This document shows, piece by piece, positions 58,716-64,000 of a stretch of DNA of 64,000 bases (positions within the stretch are counted from its first letter, which is position 1; every line of letters starts with the position of its first letter). The stretch is taken from the NCBI GenBank assembly GCA_948474755.1, contig CAOLHI010001848.1:1-64000 (forward strand), written 5' to 3'. The notes beneath the pieces were generated by a model, which saw nothing but the letters and a program-made list of their open reading frames with translations, searched no databases and was not told the DNA's origin. Origin of the DNA: Ctenosaura bakeri. Taxonomy: Eukaryota; Chordata; Lepidosauria; Squamata; Iguanidae. Position numbers and translations under genes: made by a program.

Positions 58716-58800
58716 AGTCTTGGGGGTTCCCAGCCAAAAAAAATAAAAATAAAAAAATTCACAGGGGGTCCCCTCATAAAAAAAAGGTTAAGAACCACTG
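58716..58800. mobile_element. hAT-type transposon right end
   Basis: Ends 'aaaaaaggttaagaaccactg', inverted CAGTGGTTCTTAACCTTT, a typical hAT terminus, preceded by 'gggggttcccagccaaa' and 'gggggtcccctcat'. The matching left end was not found, so it is truncated. Confidence 0.6.
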
Positions 58801-59426
58801 ATTCAGCTAAATTCATGCCTACTCAGAAGTACATCCCATTGACTCTCATAATAATCTTTACTTGCTCACACAGTGCTGGACATTTTGATAACTGGTAATT
58901 TTTGGTCACCCCCCCCGCCACAAACATCTTTCTCTTTTAGCTCCTTTCTCCTTGATTCTCACCCCTTCCATTGTTCTGTTTACACTTCCTTCTTCAATGG
59001 AAGTGTAAACCTATTGTGTAAATATAGAATATAACATCCATTTTGAAGGTTTTGATAAGGTTGGGAGCCAGAAGCTATTTAACATCATAGCCTCACATCT
59101 CTGGGATAAATGGCTTTCTTAAAGTAAAGAAAGACATTTTAAAAATATTTCTTAAAAAAATACTACTCAAAAATAATCACATTGAATTTTGAGAAAGTTT
59201 ATGCTCTGTGCTCTACTACCTGATTTTTGCAAATCATACTTCTTTATAAGAAGTGGAGAAGCAAAGATTATGCGAGAATTCAATTGTGGAGAAATATATA
59301 CTGCTTTTGCTCTCAATTCTTTCTGTTTAAGATTCTCCATTATTGCTCACTGTAGCCAACACACTTGCAGTAGATCATTATCCTGTAGCTAAAATAAACA
59401 CCAGCAGTTAAAATGAGTGTACCAGA
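58801..59426. other. no gene; short dispersed scrap
   Basis: Contains 'ctactcagaagtacatccca' (58819-58838), a recurring squamate-type scrap, a C run at 58908-58917, and otherwise nothing recognised. Confidence 0.45.
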
Positions 59427-60300
59427 TGTGCCCATTGCTATGAATGTCTAATCTGGCTAAGGCGACATATGCCTTGATTATATCCCATTTGGCTTATTAT
59501 AATGTAGTCTACCTGGGGCTGTCTTTGTAAAATATTCAGAACCTTTATTGGTTCCAAAATGCAGCAGCCAGATTGTTGACTGGGGCTGGCTAGTTACAGG
59601 GAATATATAACTCCCCTGCTATAGCATCCTTACTGGCTACTGGCCAGCAATGGAGTACAATTCAAAGTGCTGGTTATGCCCCTATACAGCTTCAAACCAG
59701 ATTAACTGAAAGCTCATATCTCCACAATAAGAGGGAGCCTAATGTTTGAGATCCCTGAGGGAGGCTTTCTCTTGATTCCACCTCTGTCACCAACGTGTTT
59801 GGGGAAGACACAGGAGAGGGTCTTCTTGGGACATTTCCACACTAGGCCCCTTCCTAAACTGCAAACCCCAGGATTCCATAGGATGTTAAAAGTGGAATAA
59901 TAGCACTATAACTGTCTAGTGTGGAAATAGCGTGGCTGATCCCAGGCTGTGGAACTTTCCTCTTAGGGAAGCTAAATTGGTCTCCTCTCTAGCCTACTTC
60001 CTCTGACAAATAAAACATTTTTATAAAACCTGACAGATAAAACCTTTAGATAAGTTTTGGCTATTAACTGGTTCCTACAGAAGTGTTTTGTTTTTTTTTT
60101 AAAGGCATGGAGTGCTGCACTTTTTCTCATATATTTTAAATGCTTTTAAACCATTTTTAAGTCAACGCAGTTTCAATCTTATAATTTGTTTTATTTTTAA
60201 AATGTCGTTATGGATTTTTAGCTATGTACTATTTTAACCTATGTTGCAAGATGCTTTGGGTCTCACACTGGGAAAAAGGCCAGATACAAATATAGAGTAA
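59427..60300 (+). mobile_element. L2-type LINE C-terminus and 3' end with nested MITE
   Basis: DNA blocks follow L2: 'ggcttattataatgtagtct' with 'acctggggctg' (the DYCN..LG region), 'ccaaaatgcagcagccagat', 'tcaaagtgctggttatgc', 'gagggagcctaatg', the GC-rich 'ctgatcccaggctgtggaac' block, 'tttaaccatttttaagtc'-type UTR and 'gcaagatgctttgggtctc'. A palindromic MITE is inserted at 59828-59932. Frameshifts and stops are frequent; a fossil. Confidence 0.7.
59828..59932. mobile_element. short palindromic MITE inside L2
   Basis: Arms 'gacatttccacactagg' and 'tctagtgtggaaatag' are inverted; between them 'aaccccaggattccatagga' and 'aaagtggaataatagcacta' match the family at 4801. Target duplication is not clear. 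Confidence 0.7.
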
Positions 60301-60791
60301 TATGAAATACCATGCTACTCAACCTTCAAAGCTATGTGCGCCCTGGTTACATTTATTCTTTCCCCAAGAAATTTACTTGGACTGCTGGTGGTATTAGACA
60401 ACTGTTGAGTGTCACTAATTGATGTCAATGCAGCTCAACTTTATGAATAATGAAATATAATAGATGCTCTTACTGTAGCTAGAGGGGTCATCATAACTGA
60501 AGAAATGAGATGGTTGATGCCTAATCAAAAGCCGAAGTGAAATTGATCCCCTGTTAATGAGTATCTGAACAGATGATATTTAGATGCTTAAGTAAAGTCA
60601 TGTGGAAATTGTTTGCTTTAAACTTTTTACCTTGTCATAGCACTTCATATTGTTCAGGAATCTAAAGCCTTTTCAAAAATTAAATTCCTACCAACAGGTT
60701 AAAATCCAAATCTCGCTCACTTCCTTTAATCTTCATTAATGTACTTTGTTAGCTTTATGCTATAGTAAATATCTTCTGGAAATACTGTACA
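60301..60791. other. no recognisable feature
   Basis: AT-rich interval between the L2 relic and a SINE. Confidence 0.45.
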
Positions 60792-61013
60792 ACGAGCCAG
60801 CATGGTATGGTGGTTTGAATGTGGGTGTAGGACTGGTAAACCAGGATTCAAATTTCTGTCCTGCCCTGGAAACTCCTTAGGTGACCTTGGGTGTCACATT
60901 TTGTTAGTCTATGGGAAAGACAGTGGCAAATGTGTTTAAACTGTGCTATCATAAAGTAGCCATAAGTAGAATACACTTGAAAGAGCATAACAACAGCAGC
61001 AGCGACTATAACA
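60792..61013 (+). mobile_element. tRNA-derived SINE
   Basis: Head 'cgagccagcatggtatggtg', a B-box-like AGGATTCAAAT, body 'ggaaactccttaggtgacct', and a degraded tail 'gtagccataagtagaatac' then 'aacaacagcagcagc'. More diverged than the 30-kb copy. Confidence 0.75.
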
Positions 61014-61331
61014 ATGCTTCAGAAAGAACAGAGGCAGTTCTTTAGGTGAAGTACTGAAGGGAATTTGCCTTGTGCCACACTTAGTCCAATAAGAAGGTGA
61101 AGTTGTTAAATCAAGGAGCTTACTTTATTTTTTTTTAAAAAAAAGTCATTTCTGTCTCTCACTCTGACAGACAAGAATCCAAACACAATGAGATTCCTGA
61201 TTTCAGTGCTTGTTCACTCTAACATAGCATCCTAAAAGAGTCTAGTCACTCTCTTACCTGCGCATGTGCTGAGGTAACTTTCCATCCAACTAACATTCCT
61301 TGCTAAATATTAATTTATCTTTCCAGACCAG
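61014..61331. other. no recognisable feature
   Basis: A T run followed by an A run (61125-61144); nothing else seen. Confidence 0.4.
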
Positions 61332-61766
61332 TGTTACTTTGGCCCAGGCCTACCCGGTGATAGCACTAGATATCTCTTTTGATATCAAACCATTCGGCCT
61401 TCCTCTGCCACCCCACTCCACATGTTTGCGAGGCCTCCGGACAAGCACATAAACAGGTGTGGCCGGTAATTGTTGGACATTCCATTCTTCACCTAGGCAG
61501 GCAGAATAGAGCCACTCGGTTGCTTCAGGGACCTCTCCTGCAAACACCCTTTTGCTTAAGCGTGACACTAACAAAGGCGCCCGGCTCTGAGCTGATAGTC
61601 TTACAAAGCCGAGCTAAGCACCTTGCATTTGCATACCAGCTACACTATTGTTGATTCAGCGCTAAGCCGATCATGTTAAACTTGACCTTTTCCAAAGCTT
61701 TGTCCTGCTCCAAACTCGCATTGTTCTCACCGAGTAAGGCATGGCCAGCAGTCACAATTCACCCTA

Positions 61767-61772
61767 TATAAA
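61767..61772 (+). promoter_or_regulatory. TATA box of the solo LTR
   Basis: TATAAA within 'accctatataaaccccctga', the expected promoter position about 435 bp into the LTR. Confidence 0.7.
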
Positions 61773-62018
61773 CCCCCTGATTCCGAGACCACCTCGGATT
61801 GCTCTGGACTTCCATCCTGCCTTGCTGCTGCTTTGTCTGGCAACCTCCCCTCAGCGAACCGTGCTGAACTTTCTTCCCTGCACCCCAACGAACTCAATCT
61901 TCAACTTCTTCAGGACTACAAGAAAGGTGTCGTATCACCCATTTCCCCCCCAAATCCCTATTTCCAACTCTCTAGTTAATTGTGTGATTGTGGTGTCTTT
62001 ACTGTTTGTTTGTCTTTC

Positions 62019-62024
62019 AATAAA
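62019..62024 (+). promoter_or_regulatory. polyadenylation signal of the solo LTR
   Basis: AATAAA about 250 bp downstream of the TATA box, followed by a TG/T-rich stretch, as in an R/U5 border. Confidence 0.65.
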
Positions 62025-62386
62025 ACATCATGTTTGCTATTTTAAAACTGTCTGACTGCTTGACTGACCTGACCCCGTAGACACTGGGTTGCAAGATCCC
62101 TGCTAAGTTACCCTGCCTCTCGCTAGCTTTAGTGAGTGCTCCAGCTAATCTCCCCAGCTTTGTGTTATTGTGTTTTGGTTATTTGGGCACCCCTTCCAGG
62201 ACCCGCAGAGAACAGGGTAACACCAAGCTTTAAAACTTCTGTGGACTACTTCCATATAAGCAACCTGATCCTCATTCTTTGCTGTCAGAAATTCCTGAAC
62301 CCTTACGTATAAGGGGAGAATGAGACATGTTGGTTGCAACCTTCAGTGTGCCAGTTTATTTTTCTGGAGGAAAGTTCCAAAACTAA

Positions 62387-62899
62387 GGCTCTTTCCGCAT
62401 GGTGTAGTCACTGTGTAGCTGCAACGGCTTGAGGAGGCGTGCATCCGCATGACATCATCGCTATTAAGTTGATGTTAAGTTGCTGGCACGCCTTTGCATA
62501 TTGCTAAGGTGTCACATTTGAGCAACGGGAAAAATGCATTTTCACTCCCTGAGACTGCTTCTACTACATCTCTACAATTACATGCAGAACTGTTGAAGAG
62601 CATTCTCACAGGAATGGGCGGGTTCAGGGCGGGCCCAGCTCGGCACACATGTCTGTGTAGGGACGTCCTTCCCAAAAATTTTTTAAAAAAGAGATCCAAT
62701 GAAATGAGCTGAGGCAGGCCATAGGCGGAGCAGGGAAGTGGTGATGAACACTGTAGTACGGAACGAGAAAGCAGTCTTTGCTTCCTTAATCGGAGGATGG
62801 TGTGGAATGTCGTGTTGCAGAAATGTCACAGAAATGCAGCCATAAACTCTGCTCCTACGATGCCATGAGGCGTTTCTGCCATCTCATGCGGAAAGGACC
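62387..62899. mobile_element. Harbinger-like non-autonomous DNA transposon
   Basis: GGCTCTTTCCGCAT at the left and ATGCGGAAAGGACC at the right are inverted copies with minor drift; TAA stands outside both ends (62384-62386, 62900-62902). The 513-bp interior is unrelated by eye to the other three elements of this end type. Opposite-strand frames of 72-74 codons are shadows. Confidence 0.78.
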
Positions 62900-62902
62900 T
62901 AA

Positions 62903-64000
62903 GACATAATTCTAAAGATATGCAAGCATTTTTCTAAGTTAGCCTAAGTGAAGCTATATTAACATCTCCTTGCCCTTCAACAGTAAAACTTTTCCTTGAT
63001 TGCAAGATCTGAAAATAACATAATAATAACAGCTCCAAAGAAAGGAGTTCTAGGTGTGAGCAATGTGTTCCTCTCTACGGTGCTAGAAATTTGGGGACTG
63101 AAAGGAAATTTCATGAAGGAAAATAATTTTTAGTGGAGGTAAATGCCCTCATTTTGCCTCTATTCTAGCTATACCTTTGTGTGTGTGTGTGTGTGGGGGG
63201 GTGATGGCAACAAATGAATAAGTGTTTTTTGCTATGTATGCATGATGTGTGCAAGTGTGTGTTTCTGTTTGTGTCTCTCTGTGTGTGTAAGGAACAATGT
63301 AAGGATGCCTGGCAATGGTTATCCAAAAAAACCTGCTTGACATTAGATTGACCACAAGACTTTTTAGTCTGGAAAAGAGACAAGTCTACTAGTAAGGCAG
63401 GAGTCAGACACACAATTTAGTGAAACTGGTTTCAAAATAAATAAATAAATAACCGTTGCAGCATACCCTTTCATTTCTCTAAAGATATGTTTTGCCACAC
63501 AGGACTGTTTCTTTTTCTAGCTGTAACTTTCCTTCTAAATGCTCAACTGAAGCTTGAAGTTACTACAATGCTAGAAATTTGGGGAGCAAAGAAAAATTTA
63601 ATGGGGGAGCAAATTCTTATTTAAGAGGGCAGTGCTGCCAAAGCAGTTCGCAGAACAAATGCATTTAGAGCAGAGATAAATTTGGATGTAGAAACACAAT
63701 TAGATTAAAAAACCTTGGCTGGCATCCTGTTCAGTAGTTATGAGATTGTAAATCAGGTTTACAATCTTGTAACTTTTGGGAATGATGTTTACAGTCATTA
63801 ACAACGAAACATGACCCCCAAACCTACCCTTTCATCCAGGCAACACTTCAGCTGACAGGGTTCTGAGGCACTGCAAATTGGCAGTGGGACATGTCTTCTG
63901 CAGTGTTTTCCCAGGGCATGTTTAGAGAAGCAGTTGCAGCAGGACCTCAAGGGATCTCTCCAGCTGCCTGTACTTAACGTTCCCTGGAGCCATGAGAGCG
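62903..64000. other. unannotated DNA with microsatellite and short direct repeat
   Basis: (TG)n at 63179-63194 followed by a G run. A direct repeat of 'tgctagaaatttgggga' occurs at 63081-63097 and 63569-63585 in similar context. A short (AAAT)n tract lies at 63437-63451. No coding pattern up to the window end. Confidence 0.5.

Larger units (their letters stand above)
61332..62222 (+). mobile_element. solo LTR (891 bp)
   Basis: Starts TGTTAC and ends GTAACA, an exact 6-bp inverted TG..CA pair. TATAAA (61767-61772) and AATAAA (62019-62024) are placed in U3/R/U5 order, with pyrimidine-rich R sequence between. Flanks CCAG and CCAA resemble a 4-bp duplication with one change. No coding domains. 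GC content is higher than the surroundings. An LTR-retrotransposon or endogenous retroviral solo LTR; class not determinable here. Confidence 0.78.

Overview
The window looks like repeat-dense, AT-rich nuclear DNA of a vertebrate, most likely a squamate reptile (lizard or snake). No host gene, exon series, tRNA gene or functional rRNA gene could be recognised. Nearly everything identifiable is a transposable element or its remains. The organism call rests on the mix: CR1 and L2-type LINEs with typical 3' tails, an L1 clade with a lysine/asparagine-rich ORF2, a BovB-like RTE fragment, tRNA-derived and 5S-rRNA-derived SINEs ending in the same '...CCATAAGT...TTGAAGGCA' tail, LTR-like insertions, and many palindromic or TIR-bounded DNA transposons. 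It is an inference; no search was run.

Layout. 0-9 kb: BovB-like RT relic (0.42-1.17 kb), then mostly featureless DNA with one palindromic MITE (4.8 kb). 8.7-9.6 kb: a GC-rich, inverted-ended, LTR-like island. 10-21 kb: L2 tail (10.3), a tRNA-SINE split by a later insertion (12.15-12.66), a 5S-derived SINE (13.1), MITE scraps, CR1 pieces (17.1, 20.6) and microsatellites. 23.4-25.6 kb: the youngest-looking element, a 5'-truncated L1 on the minus strand with a 16-bp exact target-site duplication (TSD) and an unbroken 513-residue ORF2 tail. 26.7-31.05 kb: an LTR-like element, then a CR1 carrying a solo LTR (itself carrying a second L1) and a SINE. 32.4-43.2 kb: three TTA-flanked Harbinger-like elements or relatives, L2 reverse-transcriptase debris, two parallel mariner-like copies, a palindromic iterated element, and an L2 3' end split by a 957-bp GC-rich LTR-like insertion. 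45-52.7 kb: a hAT MITE with an 8-bp TSD, a SINE, a palindromic Penelope-like element with a hammerhead-ribozyme-like core and a 17-bp TSD, the second copy of the 28-kb LTR (inverted, with a 400-bp LTR-like insertion) and another Harbinger-like element. 55-64 kb: a second palindromic iterated element, CR1/hAT/L2 ends, a SINE, a well-structured 891-bp solo LTR and a fourth Harbinger-like element.

Nothing here works as a pathway. The elements relate through insertion history: nesting gives relative ages (CR1 before LTR before L1; L2 before GC-rich LTR; SINE before its interrupting element). GC-rich elements near 9, 32.5, 42 and 62.6 kb stand out from the AT-rich background and create spurious long ORFs. 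The most interesting objects are the hammerhead-like palindromic element at 48.96-49.64 kb, the three-layer CR1/LTR/L1 nest at 27.9-31.05 kb, and the TTA/TAA-flanked elements that share ends but have different cores.
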